53,370 bases of DNA from Planctomycetota bacterium (lineage in GTDB: Bacteria > Planctomycetota > JAMOSO01): positions 1 through 53,370 of the forward strand of contig JAMOSO010000024.1 of the NCBI GenBank assembly GCA_027063065.1. The letters run 5' to 3'. Made by a program: the position numbers and the translations under genes. The notes beneath the pieces were generated by a model. That model had not been told where the DNA came from. It saw only the letters and a list, made by a program, of their open reading frames with translations, and made no database searches. This document shows, one piece after another, positions 17,789-28,422 of this stretch (positions within the stretch are counted from its first letter, which is position 1; each line of letters begins with the position of its first letter).

Positions 17789-18171
17789 GTAATCAACGTA
17801 ACTCTCCTAGATTTCCAGTAAACTTAGATGTAGATTTTTATATTAATCATAATTTACATACTGGTTTGCTTTTGACAGCTTCACCATTTGGCGTATTTTT
17901 AAAAACAAATGAACAATTAAGTGTAAATCAGATAATTAAAATTATATTGCCTTTAACACATATAAATTTACAAGTAATAGGGCGTATAGCTTGGGTAGCA
18001 AACAAAATACCTTATGGAGCAGGTGTAGAGTTTCAAAATTTAAATCAAGAAGAGCAAGATGTCATTTTAAACACTATTAAAAGTGGGCTATGGTTAAGTG
18101 GGTGTCTAGGCAACAAAAACAATATCTTTAGCACAGATTCGCAAGAAATTATTGCCGATTTAGATTGTTAA
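17785..18171 (+). CDS. PilZ domain protein
   Basis: The 128-residue protein is a single PilZ domain, usually a c-di-GMP receptor. The RxxxR motif is present at residues 5-9 (RNSPR). The second motif, normally (D/N)-x-S-x-x-G, reads TASPFG, so its first position is Thr in place of Asp/Asn and binding could be weaker. The central strands NLQVIGRIAWV and GAGVEFQNL match PilZ proteins linked to gliding or pilus motility. It is translationally coupled to the HDOD-GAF gene, suggesting one signalling unit. The last 25 residues lie beyond the domain and have no recognisable motif. Confidence 0.87.
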   Translation: MSNQRNSPRFPVNLDVDFYINHNLHTGLLLTASPFGVFLKTNEQLSVNQIIKIILPLTHINLQVIGRIAWVANKIPYGAGVEFQNLNQEEQDVILNTIKSGLWLSGCLGNKNNIFSTDSQEIIADLDC

Positions 18172-18184
18172 TTTAGTTTTGGCT

Positions 18185-18217
18185 GATAGCTAAGCTTTAT
18201 TTTAAAGCTTAGCTATC
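18185..18217. terminator. Bidirectional terminator between the PilZ gene and metH
   Basis: Perfect 14-base arms GATAGCTAAGCTTT (18185-18198) and AAAGCTTAGCTATC (18204-18217) enclose a 5-base loop. It sits between the stop of the plus-strand PilZ gene and the stop of minus-strand metH. U tracts are weak on both sides, but the stem is strong and the position between convergent genes fits. Confidence 0.75.
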
Positions 18218-18227
18218 TAATGAATGT

Positions 18228-20951
18228 TTAATAATTAAGATTAGGTCTTAACCATTTTTCGACATCTTCTATGTTTTTTTCGCCTTGTTTGGCAAGGGCT
18301 ATAACTTGATCCTTATCAATTTTGCCTACACCAAAATAATTTGATTCTGGATGAGCAAAATAAAAGCCACTTACCGATGCTGTTGGTAGCATTGCATTGC
18401 TCTCTGTTAGGCTAATACCTGTATGTTTTTGAATGTCCAAAGCTTCCCACATCACGCTCTTTAAGCTATGGTCTGGACAGGCTGTATAACCGGGGGCAGG
18501 GCGAATGCCAGTGTATTCCTCGGCTATTAATTGGTTGTTGTTTAAGGCTTCAGTTTTTGCGTAACCCCAAATATCAGTTCTTGTTTTTTTATGCAGCATT
18601 TCAGCCAATGCCTCAGCTAATCTATCAGCTAAGGCTTTTAATAAAATGGCGTTATAATCATCGTTATCATTTTTATATTTAGCTAATGTTTTTTCTATAT
18701 TAATACCTGCTGTAACACTAAAAATGCCTAAATAATCCAAGACACCACTAGCTTTAGGTGCGATATAATCAGCCAAACTTTGATTGGGTCGTCCGTTTGT
18801 TTTTTTTGCTTGCTGTCTGGCAAATACAAATTTTGCCAAAGGCTTATCACGTGTTTCATCATTGTATATCGCTATGGTTTCATTATCGATTGTATTGGCA
18901 GGCTTGATACTTACAAAACTGTTAGCTTGGATGATTTTTTTATCAATAATATCATCTAGCATTTTATTGGCGTCATTAAAAAGTTTAGTGGCTTCTTCGC
19001 CATATTTTTTGTCAGATAAAATAGCAGGATACCTACCCTTTAATTGCCATGTAGAAAAAAACGGTGTCCAATCAATGTGCTCACGAATAGAGTTAATATT
19101 TATATCTCTATCAATAATGTTTTCGATGGTACTAGGTTTTATGGTGGTATAATTATGCCAATCAATTTGCTTTTTATTTTTTACTGCATCATTATAAGTA
19201 ATTAAAACTTTTTCAGCGCGTCGCTCGTCATATTTTTGCCTTTCTAATTTGTTGGCAGCCTTAATTTTTGCTTTATATTTTGCCCCTGTTTCAGGATTTA
19301 ATAAATCTGCAGCAGCTGGAGCTGATTTTGACGCATCTAATATATGCTGTACAGGTCCATCATAAATATTATCTACTTTAACAGCGGTGTGAATACGGCT
19401 AGTTGTAGCCCCTCCTAATAATAACGGGATATTCATACCTGCTTTTTGCATATCTTTGGCTACATCAACCATTTCATCTAAAGAAGGTGTAATTAATCCA
19501 CTTAAACCTATTATGTCAACTTGAAGTTCTTTGGCTTTAGATATGATTTCTTCTTTAGAAACCATTACGCCAATATCTATTACTTCAAAATTATTACAAG
19601 CTAATACAACGCCGACAATGTTTTTGCCTATATCGTGAACATCTCCTTTAACTGTAGCTAAAAGAATTTTACCTTGCGATGAAGACTCGCCATTTTTTTC
19701 TTCTTCGATATACGGTAATAATTTTGCCACTGCTTTTTTCATCACACGGGCACTCTTTACAACCTGTGGCAAAAACATCTTGCCGGCACCAAATAAATCA
19801 CCTACGGTGTTCATTCCCGCCATTAAAGGTCCTTCGATAACTTTTAGAGTAGGGCTGTATTTATGCCTAGCTTCTTCGACATCTTCTTCGACAAATTCTA
19901 CCAGTCCTTTGACCAAAGCGTGTTCTAGACGTTTTTCTACACTTAATTTACGCCAAGCATTGTCTGTCTTTTTTTCTTTAGTTGTACCTTTGACATTTTC
20001 TGCAAAATCTAATAAGCGCTCTGTAGCATCATCTCGTCTATCTAATAAAACATCTTCTATACGCTCTAATAAATCTTTTGGGATGTCATCATATACTTCT
20101 AGCATAGTTGGGTTTACTATGCCCATATCCATTCCGTCTTTAATGGCATGATATAAAAATGCCGAATGCATAGCTTCTCTAACGGCAGTGTTGCCACGGA
20201 AAGAAAAACTAATATTTGATACTCCGCCACTTACATGGGCGCCAGCTAGGTTTTCTCGTACCCATCTAGTGGCTTGTATAAAATCTATGGCATTTCTACG
20301 ATGTTCGTCCATGCCAGTTGCCACTGGAAATATATTTAAATCAAAAATAATATCCTGTGGTGCAAAATTAACTTTATTACTTGTTAAAATATCATAAGAA
20401 CGTTTTACTATTTCGATACGGCGTTCGTAAGTATCGGCTTGACCTTTTTCGTCAAACGCCATAACGATAGTGGCTGCACCATATTTTTTAATTAATTTTG
20501 CTTGGCGAATAAATTCTTCTTCACCAACTTTTAATGATATGGAATTTACAATACCTTTGCCTTGTATACATTTTAAGCCAGCCTCTATGATTTCCCATTT
20601 TGAAGAGTCGACCATTATAGGGGCTTTGGCTATGTCTGGTTCAGATGCAATTAAATTTAAAAACATTTGCATACTAGCAACGCCGTCTAGCATACCTTCG
20701 TCCATATTTATATCAATAATCTGTGCGCCACCTTCTACTTGATCTCTGGCAATTTGTAAGGCCTCATCGTATGATTCTTCTTTAATTAAACGTAAAAATT
20801 TACGACTGCCTGTAACATTAGTGCGTTCTCCAATATTGATAAAATTTAATTCTGGAGAAATAATCAAAGGCTCTAATCCACTTAAAGTTAAGTAGGGTAT
20901 ATCGTGCCATTTGTATTGGTAATCACCTTTATAGTCTGGATGTAAACTCAT
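18228..20951 (-). CDS. metH: Methionine synthase, C-terminal part (folate, cobalamin and reactivation domains)
   Basis: MetH transfers a methyl group from methyl-tetrahydrofolate through cobalamin to homocysteine. This 907-residue gene carries everything except the homocysteine domain. It has the pterin-binding barrel (about 30-300, [13 protein letters not shown]), the cobalamin cap and Rossmann domain with the axial-ligand motif DVHDIG (His439), and the AdoMet reactivation domain at the end ([15 protein letters not shown], then [19 protein letters not shown]). The homocysteine domain is the separate gene at 20951-21964. Stop and start share one base (TAATG) and this gene has its own AGGAG, so the split looks natural and not like a frameshift. 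Together the parts (1244 residues) equal the usual MetH length of about 1230. Confidence 0.96.
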   Translation of the reverse strand: MSLHPDYKGDYQYKWHDIPYLTLSGLEPLIISPELNFINIGERTNVTGSRKFLRLIKEESYDEALQIARDQVEGGAQIIDINMDEGMLDGVASMQMFLNLIASEPDIAKAPIMVDSSKWEIIEAGLKCIQGKGIVNSISLKVGEEEFIRQAKLIKKYGAATIVMAFDEKGQADTYERRIEIVKRSYDILTSNKVNFAPQDIIFDLNIFPVATGMDEHRRNAIDFIQATRWVRENLAGAHVSGGVSNISFSFRGNTAVREAMHSAFLYHAIKDGMDMGIVNPTMLEVYDDIPKDLLERIEDVLLDRRDDATERLLDFAENVKGTTKEKKTDNAWRKLSVEKRLEHALVKGLVEFVEEDVEEARHKYSPTLKVIEGPLMAGMNTVGDLFGAGKMFLPQVVKSARVMKKAVAKLLPYIEEEKNGESSSQGKILLATVKGDVHDIGKNIVGVVLACNNFEVIDIGVMVSKEEIISKAKELQVDIIGLSGLITPSLDEMVDVAKDMQKAGMNIPLLLGGATTSRIHTAVKVDNIYDGPVQHILDASKSAPAAADLLNPETGAKYKAKIKAANKLERQKYDERRAEKVLITYNDAVKNKKQIDWHNYTTIKPSTIENIIDRDININSIREHIDWTPFFSTWQLKGRYPAILSDKKYGEEATKLFNDANKMLDDIIDKKIIQANSFVSIKPANTIDNETIAIYNDETRDKPLAKFVFARQQAKKTNGRPNQSLADYIAPKASGVLDYLGIFSVTAGINIEKTLAKYKNDNDDYNAILLKALADRLAEALAEMLHKKTRTDIWGYAKTEALNNNQLIAEEYTGIRPAPGYTACPDHSLKSVMWEALDIQKHTGISLTESNAMLPTASVSGFYFAHPESNYFGVGKIDKDQVIALAKQGEKNIEDVEKWLRPNLNY

Positions 20952-21964
20952 TATTTTTTCTCCTGAAATTGTGGAATGCTGCGCGGTTTATAGCCTTGAG
21001 CTATTCTTGCCATTTCCTTTATATGCTCAGGAGTTGTTCCGCAACAACCGCCCAATATATTTACTAAATCATTTTTTAAATAATTTTCAATATGTACGCC
21101 CATTTGTTTGGCATCTTGATCGTATTCGCCAAACTCGTTTGGCAAGCCAGCGTTTGGATATGCGCTGATACCACATTTGGCGTATTTGTTTAAGATTTCA
21201 AGGTATTGCTGTAATTCTGCGGCACCTAAAGCGCAATTAAGTCCGATAGTTAAAAGTGGCAAATGAGTTAATGAAATCAAAAATGCCTCTGTTGTTTGGC
21301 CAGATAATGTACGACCACTAGCGTCTGTAATTGTGCCAGAAATCATTAAAGGAACTTCTTGTTTTAAGTTTTCCATTGCATTTTGACAAGCAAATAAAGC
21401 AGCTTTGGCGTTTAATGTGTCGAAAATGGTTTCAATTAAGAGTATATCTACACCTGCTTCAATCAGGGCTGTAGCTTGTGTTTGATAGGCGTCAACTAGC
21501 TGGTCAAATGTAATTGCACGGTAGCCAGGATCGTTAACATCTGGAGATAAGGATGCTGTGCGATTGGTGGGCCCTATAGAACCTGCTACAAATCTAGGTT
21601 TATCAGGGTTTTTTGCCGTAAATTCATCAGCAATTTTTTTGGCTATTTTTACAGAATGAATATTTAAATCTCTTACAGCAGATTCTAAGTTATAATCGGC
21701 TTGAGCTATGGTAGTCGCAGAAAAAGTATTGGTTTCTATTATGTCTGCACCAGCTGCTAAGAATTCTGCGTGTACGGATTCTATTACATCTGGACGAGTA
21801 AGGGATAGTAAATCATTGTTGCCTTTAAGTGGGGTGGGGTGATTTTCAAAAAAACCTTTGCGAAAATCATCTTCACAAAGATTGTGGCGTTGAATCATAG
21901 TACCCATTGCACCATCTAAAATCAAAACCCGTTCTAGCATTAATGTTTTAAGTTTTTGGTTCAT
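20951..21964 (-). CDS. metH: Methionine synthase, homocysteine S-methyltransferase part
   Basis: The 337-residue protein is the zinc-dependent homocysteine-binding barrel of MetH as a free-standing gene. The opening [11 protein letters not shown] (about 15-24) and the zinc cysteines Cys244 (GLNC) and Cys307-Cys308 ([11 protein letters not shown]) are intact. It ends in the linker that in single-chain MetH leads into the folate domain. It is first in a two-gene unit with the rest of MetH, joined by a TAATG overlap, and the two chains must associate for catalysis. SD AGGA precedes the ATG. Comparable split enzymes are known in Bacteroidota. A sigma-70 promoter is visible at 22036-22064; I see no cobalamin or SAM riboswitch in the short leader. 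Confidence 0.94.
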   Translation of the reverse strand: MNQKLKTLMLERVLILDGAMGTMIQRHNLCEDDFRKGFFENHPTPLKGNNDLLSLTRPDVIESVHAEFLAAGADIIETNTFSATTIAQADYNLESAVRDLNIHSVKIAKKIADEFTAKNPDKPRFVAGSIGPTNRTASLSPDVNDPGYRAITFDQLVDAYQTQATALIEAGVDILLIETIFDTLNAKAALFACQNAMENLKQEVPLMISGTITDASGRTLSGQTTEAFLISLTHLPLLTIGLNCALGAAELQQYLEILNKYAKCGISAYPNAGLPNEFGEYDQDAKQMGVHIENYLKNDLVNILGGCCGTTPEHIKEMARIAQGYKPRSIPQFQEKK

Positions 21965-22035
21965 ATTTGTCCTATCTGCACTATTAAAATTGGTTGTGTA
22001 TATGTTTATAAATTTAGATATATACTAATTTAAAA

Positions 22036-22064
22036 ATTATATTGTAATAAAAAATGCAATCCAA
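22036..22064 (-). promoter_or_regulatory. Sigma-70 promoter of the split metH operon
   Basis: On the minus strand TTGGAT (22059-22064) and TATAAT (22036-22041) are 17 bases apart. The -10 is a perfect consensus match. The leader to the ATG at 21964 is about 65 bases, too short for a cobalamin riboswitch. Within the 331-base gap 21965-22295 I see only this promoter, the divergent one at 22184 and its dyad. Confidence 0.7.
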
Positions 22065-22183
22065 CTTTTTTACAATACTAACCTAATGGTTGATTGGTAT
22101 ATATGTTAAGTAGCGACTTATATATTGCTTTATTAAAGGTATAAGTGGTATTTTGATAGGTCGATTATTTTGATGTAGTTTTC

Positions 22184-22241
22184 TTGACAAGGCAGGTTTC
22201 TGATTTATGATAAAGAGCATCTGATATCATATCTATATCAG
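22184..22241 (+). promoter_or_regulatory. Strong promoter with downstream dyad for the carbohydrate block
   Basis: TTGACA (22184-22189, perfect) and TATGAT (22206-22211) are separated by 16 bases, with a start near 22218. Immediately downstream an inverted repeat CTGATAT (22221-22227) / ATATCAG (22235-22241) with a 7-base spacer covers about +4 to +24, a repressor position. The same CTGATAT heptamer recurs in both Gfo/Idh promoters at 36533 and 36635, suggesting a shared regulator. Confidence 0.65.
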
Positions 22242-22295
22242 GTTAATTTTATTAATATAGAATATAACTTTATTTTGTAAAAATTTGGAGAGATC

Positions 22296-23252
22296 ATGAA
22301 AAAATTAATACTTTTAGCTATGATAATATGTGGCACAAATGCAATGACTATGGCTAAACAATGTAACTGGATTGCGACTTCCGGAGATTGGAATAACGCT
22401 TCTAATTGGGAAAACGCTAAAGTGCCAACTATCAATGATAGCGTTGTGTTTTCTGGGGACAAAATCGATACCATATATATTAAATCTAAGGCTGTAGCAA
22501 AGTCAATTACAGTAGCTGAGGATGCAACTCTTACAATCAATTTGAAATCAACAAATTTAACTGTTGCCGAAGATATAGTAATCAAAGGCGGAACTTTTCT
22601 TGGGGGTGGTGGCAAAAGTGTTATAGAAGTTGGGCGTAATTTTATATATACAGCTAATCACTTTTTAGCCAGTGGCTCAACAGTTGTTTTAAAAGGTGAT
22701 GGCATATTAAGTGGTGGACGTTACAACAAATTAATTATGGCATTTAAAGATAAAACAATAGAATTAGACGGTTCAATATATCCAAGGTCAGTATCGTTAC
22801 AAGGCGGAACTTTACAAAGCGTTAAAGGTGGAATAAAGTTTTATAGTGATAAACCTGTTCTTAAAGGTTTTGATACTTCCGTAACTCAAATTAATTATAT
22901 TGCTTTTCAACCAGGTAGAGTATGCGAAATTAATCTGCCTAATATCAAGACAGATAGCTCTATAAACTTTGAATGTAATCACGTAAAAGTTAATTATGTA
23001 GTTACTGGCAAATTAGAAGTTGCCCAAGGTATAAAAGTGTTTGGGAATGATAATGGTTTACCTACATTGGTGTTAAACGGAGGTGAAATCGCTACAAAAT
23101 CTATTGATTTAGGACTGCGAAATAGATCTCGTGGAGGCGTTTTAAAAATAATATCTGGTAAAATCACTGTAGACGAAGCTGTAAGCGTTTGTAATGGAGA
23201 ATCTTCTACAAAAATACCAGAAACTGGATACGAATCACTTGTAATTAAATAA
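22296..23252 (+). CDS. Exported beta-strand-rich protein, function unknown
   Basis: The 318-residue protein has a signal peptide (KLILLAMIICGTNAMTMA, cleavage near 20) and then a start typical of autotransporter-like or beta-helix surface proteins (WIATSGDWNNASNWENAKVPTINDSVVFSG cut here to its theme: GDW, NW, VP, VVFSG). Short, regular beta repeats follow (ATLTINLKSTNLTVAEDIVIKGGTF and similar), with many GG turns. No catalytic motif and no membrane barrel are visible. It is transcribed from the strong promoter at 22184 and followed by its own terminator at 23281, before the heparinase-like gene. A surface-exposed or secreted glycan-associated role is a guess from position only. Confidence 0.7.
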   Translation: MKKLILLAMIICGTNAMTMAKQCNWIATSGDWNNASNWENAKVPTINDSVVFSGDKIDTIYIKSKAVAKSITVAEDATLTINLKSTNLTVAEDIVIKGGTFLGGGGKSVIEVGRNFIYTANHFLASGSTVVLKGDGILSGGRYNKLIMAFKDKTIELDGSIYPRSVSLQGGTLQSVKGGIKFYSDKPVLKGFDTSVTQINYIAFQPGRVCEINLPNIKTDSSINFECNHVKVNYVVTGKLEVAQGIKVFGNDNGLPTLVLNGGEIATKSIDLGLRNRSRGGVLKIISGKITVDEAVSVCNGESSTKIPETGYESLVIK

Positions 23253-23280
23253 ATTTAAATCAAACCAATTCAAACAAATC

Positions 23281-23319
23281 AATACTTAGTCAATTTTTTG
23301 GTTAAGTATTTTATTTTTT
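23281..23319 (+). terminator. Rho-independent terminator after the exported beta-rich protein
   Basis: Arms AATACTTA (23281-23288) and TAAGTATT (23303-23310) are followed directly by TTATTTTTT. The stem is short, so it may be partial and allow readthrough into the heparinase-like gene, whose SD (GAAAGG) begins just after. Confidence 0.65.
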
Positions 23320-23333
23320 AGAAAGGCACGGCT

Positions 23334-25970
23334 ATGTTCAAAAAAAATATGTTTATTCTAGTGGGTTTATTAATAGTTTTTGTTAGCTCTGCTTTTTGTG
23401 CTGACAATAGACTAGATTCTTTTGATAAATATATCAAACCTGATTCAGCCATAAAATCCAGTCATCCTTTTTTGCTGTATTCATCGCAAGATATTGCCAT
23501 TCTCAGACAAAAATCAAAGACCCCTTACTTTAAAGACTTTGTAAGTGATTTAATGAGATTTGCAGACGTTACGTTAATTAAATATAAGGACTATGTCTTT
23601 CCTTTTAAGGAAAATCCAAACTATAACACAGCATCAGAAGCTTTAATTATGGCATATTTATTAAGTGGTGATAAAAAATATGCTAAAAGTGCAATATCTA
23701 CAACTTTAAGATTTGTTAAAGCTCATTATTTAAAAGTACCCTTAGTTACATCTGGTAAATTTACAGGGCATTTAAGAGATGGTAATTCGGTAAGTTTTGT
23801 TTTAAATACTATAGCTATTGTATATGACGCATTGTATTCAGAAATGACACCTGATGAACGTTTTAAAATACGTCGTGCAATTGCCTATTTTTGCAAATTA
23901 ACATACGATATGGCTGTTACAGAAGAATATGGATTTGGTTTTTATAAAAACTATCGTGCTGGTCAAATGGGTGCATTGGGGCTGGCTTGTTTATCAATAA
24001 AAAATGAAGTGGATTTAGAAACGCAAGAATGGTTAGACAAAGCTATTCGTATGTCAGTAGCTTGGGGTAATGTAGCTGTTAAGGCTGATGGTATGTATCC
24101 TGAAGGCGTTACATATTTGTACTATATGCTTCGTAATCAACTATTGTTTTTTGAAGCTTTAAATCGTAATACAGGTCTTAACCTTTTTAAACGCACCAAT
24201 TATAAAAAAGCAGTTGTATGGACTATTTGGAGTTCCATGCCTTGGACTTATGAATTTGATAATTATGGCGATGGTCGTACAACAGTGTATATGCAAGATA
24301 TGCCATTTGTTTTACAAAAAAATTATCCTGAATATGGCGATTTTTTAGTTCGCAAAGTATACGGCACGCACTTGCGTTATCGCGCAAATGCATGGTCACT
24401 TTTGTATGGCCATAAACCACAAGCTCTTGCACATAATATATCAACACCTACAGAAAAAAAATGTTTTTTTGCAAGACTGTTTGGTAAAAAGACTGCCAAA
24501 AAAGTTAAGCAATCAGGATTTAATCCCAAGGCAAAGTTAGGTTTAAGTAAGGTTTTTCCTTTGGGAGGTATGGCCGCATTTAGAACTGGTTGGTCAAATG
24601 ATGATATGTTACTTTTAACTTATGCCGCCGATTATGAATATGATGCTCATTGTCAAGCAGATAAAGGTCATTTTAATTTATATGCATATGGCAAAACATG
24701 GGCGGCAGATTCTGGTTATGGCAATGATGCCAAGCAGTTTAATACAGCTACATCTTCAAAATCTCATAGCGTTGTTTTAATTGACGATAAAGGTCAAGCC
24801 TATGATCACACAATGAGACAATCGGGTACATTTGGAGAAATTATAGACTATTACGCTAATAATAATTTTGGTTATGTAAAGGTAGATCAGTCAGATGCCT
24901 ATAACTGGTATGTTCGCTATCGTTATTATAATAAAAGAGTATGGACTCCTGTTAAGCACGCATACCGTAATATTTTATTTATTAACAAAGGTCAAACCCC
25001 GCCTTATGTATTAGTTTATGATGATATTCAAAAAGATGATCAAGCTCATCAATATGATTGGCAATTTCAAACTGCACCGGGCAATATTGTACAGACAGAA
25101 AATAATGCGATTAATATCCGTCCTGTACAATTTGCTGGCAAATCTTTGTATTGCGCAGGCGCAGGGGCATGGGATAATTTTAAAAGTCCAGGCTTTAACG
25201 TATACCGAAAACAAGCAGGAGAAATAACATTTAAGGTAAATGTACCAAAAGCTGGTAAATATTATATGTGGGCTTTAGCAAGAGCAAAGGCGTTTACCAA
25301 TGCTGAAGTTGATGTTTATGTTAATTCTAAATTATATCCAAGGTGTGCATTGGGAAAAACAAAAGATTTTGCATGGAAAAAATACGACAACAAACAACAT
25401 CATGCAAAACGTGAAGTTTTTCAACTAGATTTTAAAGAGGGTGAAAATACTGTATTTTTTAGAGGCGTGTTTTCTGGTTATGAAATTGCAAAATGTATTA
25501 TAACTGATGATCCAAATTTTGTGCCAACAACTGCAGTTGCTAAAAGCAAGGCTGTAATTGCTTCTTTTGGTGCTGAGCAAGTTGTAAAATTAAAGGATGT
25601 AGTTGTCAAAGATGTTGATACTAAAACAGATGCTACTTGTGATGTGAAAATGCTTTATCCAAATGATTGTAAAATCACGCAAGATTTATGTTTGCCATCA
25701 AAAGAGTTATCTCACCCAAGGGTTAAGTTTTCTATTAAAACAGTTAAACCAGATTTTCTGGCTATGGTTTACCCTCATTTGAGTTCGATGGAAATACCAA
25801 AAACTTCAACTGAAAAAATAGAAGGTGATATTAAAACTATTATCTCATGGGAAAATTGTGATGATAATATAACTGTTAGTAAAGATGGCAATATCTTATT
25901 TGAACGTTTTAATAAATCAGGAAAATTATTATTACAATTAGATACTTTGAGCAGAGAAATAATAAAATAA
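23334..25970 (+). CDS. Heparinase II/III-family protein (putative polysaccharide lyase) with a C-terminal accessory domain
   Basis: The 878-residue protein has a signal peptide (FILVGLLIVFVSSAFCA). An alpha-toroid domain covers about residues 40-340, with the family's NYRAGQMGALGLACL and MYPEGVTYLYY segments. The beta-sandwich heparinase II/III domain starts about 400 and shows DYEYDAHCQADKGHFNLYAYG and WAADSGYGND, then SHSVVLIDD, the usual His-containing core. Residues about 620-725 (AGEITFKVNVPKAGKYYMWALAR) look like a carbohydrate-binding jelly roll. Members cleave uronate-containing polysaccharides by beta-elimination, in the periplasm here. The substrate (glycosaminoglycan, alginate or other) cannot be told. 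It leads the run of sugar genes to 34106 and would supply unsaturated uronates. Confidence 0.85.
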   Translation: MFKKNMFILVGLLIVFVSSAFCADNRLDSFDKYIKPDSAIKSSHPFLLYSSQDIAILRQKSKTPYFKDFVSDLMRFADVTLIKYKDYVFPFKENPNYNTASEALIMAYLLSGDKKYAKSAISTTLRFVKAHYLKVPLVTSGKFTGHLRDGNSVSFVLNTIAIVYDALYSEMTPDERFKIRRAIAYFCKLTYDMAVTEEYGFGFYKNYRAGQMGALGLACLSIKNEVDLETQEWLDKAIRMSVAWGNVAVKADGMYPEGVTYLYYMLRNQLLFFEALNRNTGLNLFKRTNYKKAVVWTIWSSMPWTYEFDNYGDGRTTVYMQDMPFVLQKNYPEYGDFLVRKVYGTHLRYRANAWSLLYGHKPQALAHNISTPTEKKCFFARLFGKKTAKKVKQSGFNPKAKLGLSKVFPLGGMAAFRTGWSNDDMLLLTYAADYEYDAHCQADKGHFNLYAYGKTWAADSGYGNDAKQFNTATSSKSHSVVLIDDKGQAYDHTMRQSGTFGEIIDYYANNNFGYVKVDQSDAYNWYVRYRYYNKRVWTPVKHAYRNILFINKGQTPPYVLVYDDIQKDDQAHQYDWQFQTAPGNIVQTENNAINIRPVQFAGKSLYCAGAGAWDNFKSPGFNVYRKQAGEITFKVNVPKAGKYYMWALARAKAFTNAEVDVYVNSKLYPRCALGKTKDFAWKKYDNKQHHAKREVFQLDFKEGENTVFFRGVFSGYEIAKCIITDDPNFVPTTAVAKSKAVIASFGAEQVVKLKDVVVKDVDTKTDATCDVKMLYPNDCKITQDLCLPSKELSHPRVKFSIKTVKPDFLAMVYPHLSSMEIPKTSTEKIEGDIKTIISWENCDDNITVSKDGNILFERFNKSGKLLLQLDTLSREIIK

Positions 25971-25999
25971 AATAACATTTTAAAAGTATAGGATTTAAT

Positions 26000-28402
26000 A
26001 TGACAGAGATCTTTAATTTTGACGACCAAGATAGGGCAGTTGTAATCAACCGTTTTGATACTCCACAACCTTGGATTAACTATTTATCAAATGGTAGTTT
26101 TCATGCATTTGTTTCTCAAGCTGGCGGTGGGCTGGCTTGGTGGAAAACACCAGTAAACTTACGTTTAACTAGGTATCGACAATATAACTTACCCATTGAT
26201 TCACCTGGATTCTATGTGTATATTCGCCGTAAAAATGGTGATATTTGGTCGCCAACATTTAGACCTTGTGAAAAAGGGCTAGATAGTTGGAACGCAAAAC
26301 ATAAGCCAGGAAAAACTGTTTTTATAGCTCAAAAAGATGGATTAGTGGCGATTTTGACTTTATTTGTAGCGCCTGATAGAGATGGTTTAGTGTGGGATTT
26401 AAAATTAAATAATAAAACCGATGCTGAAATAGCATTAGATGTATTTGCTTATGTTGAATTATCCCAGCTTAATTGGGAGCATGAAGCAACTTCTGGCTAT
26501 TATCATAAATTGCAATTAAAAACTTGGTTTGATAAAAAATCTCAATCGGTCAATTATTTATGTCATACTATTAATCCGCGCAAAAACGAAGTTCCTTTAG
26601 TGTTTTTTGCTGGCAATCGTAAGGCTACTTCTTATTCTGGCAGTCGCGAAGAATTTATGGGTGCATATAGAAGCGAGCGCAATCCTATTGCAGTGGAAAA
26701 TGGTCAATGTCAAAATAGCACTATCGAATGTGGTGAGCCAATTGCGGCTCTTCATAATGCTGTAGTTGTTGGTGCGAATACTAGTGATAGGTTAGATTTC
26801 TTTTTAGGTGTTGCGCCTAGTGCTTTAATGGATTTAGAAAAAGCAGAACAAGTTAGAGATGATATTTTAGAATTTATTTACAAAGATGATAATATAGATA
26901 AGCAATTGCTAAAATTAGATTGCTGGTGGGAAAATCATTTTGATAAATTTCAATGTGATATCCCAGATGCTGTATCTAAACGTCAAATTAATACATGGAA
27001 TGTTGTCAATAGCGTAGTAACAGGTAGATTTTCGCGTTCTATAAATACTGTAGCCCCTGGTATTAGAGGAGTAGGCTTTAGAGATACATGTCAAGATATG
27101 TTGGCAATTGCTTATCGTCAACCACAATGGGCAATTAAAAATTTAAAATTTTTATTAACTCAACAATTTAGAGATGGTCATACTGTTCATTGTTCTTTTC
27201 CTGAAGAAAAAAAACCTCCACAAAAAACAGTACACAGTGATAATCATCTTTGGTTGCCTTTATTAGCTTATGCCATTTTAGCAGAAACAGGGGATTATTC
27301 TTTATTGCAAGAAAAAATAGACTACATTGGTGCCAAAGATTTTGATACAGATGGTGAAGGTACAATTTGGGAACATCTAGTATCTGCTATGCAATTTACA
27401 GATAATAATCTTGGTGTTCATGGTATCCCATTGACTTTTCACAGTGATTGGAATGATATTATTGGCAGATTTAATAAAGAAGGGCGCGGTGAAACTGTTT
27501 TTGCTGGAATGCAATATGTTGTAGCATTGCGTTATATGGTGGAAATTGCAGAAGAAAATAACTTTAACGAATTAAACTTATTAAAAGATATGTTGCAACG
27601 CCAAGTGGCATCGCTAGAAAAATGCAGTTGGGATGGTCAATGGTGGTTGCGTGGTTTTGATGATGATAAAAACCCTGTAGGCTCAAATAATAATTCCGCT
27701 GGTAAAATTTTTCTTAATCCACAAAGTTGGGCTGTATTGAGCGGAGTAGGCAATGCCAGTCAACATGTTGTAGCGATGGATGCCGTCAATCGCGAATTAA
27801 CCACTGGAGTTGGACTTAAAATTTTATCGCCAGGATTTCATTATTGGCAAGATGCAGGAGAAGCTAAAATTGGATATGGTCCAGGCTGTGGTGAAAACGG
27901 GGCTGTATTTTGCCATGCCAATGCTTGGGCTGTTATCGCCGAAGCATTATTAGGTAATGCCGAACGCGCGTGGGAATATTATAACCAATTAATTCCTGCT
28001 AATATTATTAAAAAAGTTGGTATTAAACGTTACCGAGCTGAACCATATGCTTGGGTTAGTAATATTGTAGGCCCAGAAAACAATCAATTTGGTTGGGGTA
28101 ATGTAGAGCAGGTAACTGGTACTGCGGCGTGGATGGATGTGGCAGCCACACAATATCTAATCGGCTTGAGACCAACCTTAAAAGGATTGCTAATAGCACC
28201 TTGTATACCAAAAGATTGGTCGGAACTATCTGTCACTAGAATGTATCGTAATGTTAAATTAAATGTAAAAATAATTAATGAAAGCAAATCTGGTGGCACT
28301 GTTAAAAGTGTGTCTGTTGATGGCGTAAAAATAGAAGGTGATTTAATAACTTCTGCTATAATCAAAAATAAACAAGTGTGTGATATTATAGTACAATTAT
28401 AA
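26000..28402 (+). CDS. GH94-family glycoside phosphorylase (first copy)
   Basis: GH94 enzymes phosphorolyse beta-linked disaccharides such as cellobiose or diacetylchitobiose, giving a sugar 1-phosphate. The 800-residue protein has the N-terminal beta-sandwich (NRFDTPQPWINYLSNGSF) and the alpha6/alpha6 barrel, with the family motif GFRDTCQDML (359-368), HSDNHLWLP, and the general-acid region HSDWND (about 481-486, where cellobiose phosphorylases read GDWND). No signal peptide, so cytoplasmic. It lies 29 bases after the heparinase-like gene and 20 bases before the fucosidase, in one operon. The exact disaccharide is unknown. SD AGGA precedes the ATG. Confidence 0.92.
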   Translation: MTEIFNFDDQDRAVVINRFDTPQPWINYLSNGSFHAFVSQAGGGLAWWKTPVNLRLTRYRQYNLPIDSPGFYVYIRRKNGDIWSPTFRPCEKGLDSWNAKHKPGKTVFIAQKDGLVAILTLFVAPDRDGLVWDLKLNNKTDAEIALDVFAYVELSQLNWEHEATSGYYHKLQLKTWFDKKSQSVNYLCHTINPRKNEVPLVFFAGNRKATSYSGSREEFMGAYRSERNPIAVENGQCQNSTIECGEPIAALHNAVVVGANTSDRLDFFLGVAPSALMDLEKAEQVRDDILEFIYKDDNIDKQLLKLDCWWENHFDKFQCDIPDAVSKRQINTWNVVNSVVTGRFSRSINTVAPGIRGVGFRDTCQDMLAIAYRQPQWAIKNLKFLLTQQFRDGHTVHCSFPEEKKPPQKTVHSDNHLWLPLLAYAILAETGDYSLLQEKIDYIGAKDFDTDGEGTIWEHLVSAMQFTDNNLGVHGIPLTFHSDWNDIIGRFNKEGRGETVFAGMQYVVALRYMVEIAEENNFNELNLLKDMLQRQVASLEKCSWDGQWWLRGFDDDKNPVGSNNNSAGKIFLNPQSWAVLSGVGNASQHVVAMDAVNRELTTGVGLKILSPGFHYWQDAGEAKIGYGPGCGENGAVFCHANAWAVIAEALLGNAERAWEYYNQLIPANIIKKVGIKRYRAEPYAWVSNIVGPENNQFGWGNVEQVTGTAAWMDVAATQYLIGLRPTLKGLLIAPCIPKDWSELSVTRMYRNVKLNVKIINESKSGGTVKSVSVDGVKIEGDLITSAIIKNKQVCDIIVQL

Positions 28403-28422
28403 ATTTATATAAGGATTGTGGA

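Noticed and set aside
18784-20742. Four plus-strand frames inside metH
   Set aside because: All overlap the certain MetH coding region on the other strand and carry no recognisable domain or start signal.
20940-20970. metH split as a frameshift error
   Set aside because: The downstream gene has its own AGGAG and ATG, the split falls in the domain linker, and no single-base change joins the frames within conserved sequence.
21965-22295. Possible cobalamin or SAM riboswitch ahead of metH
   Set aside because: The predicted leader is only about 65 bases and lacks the B12-box or SAM-I helices; a plain promoter explains the region.
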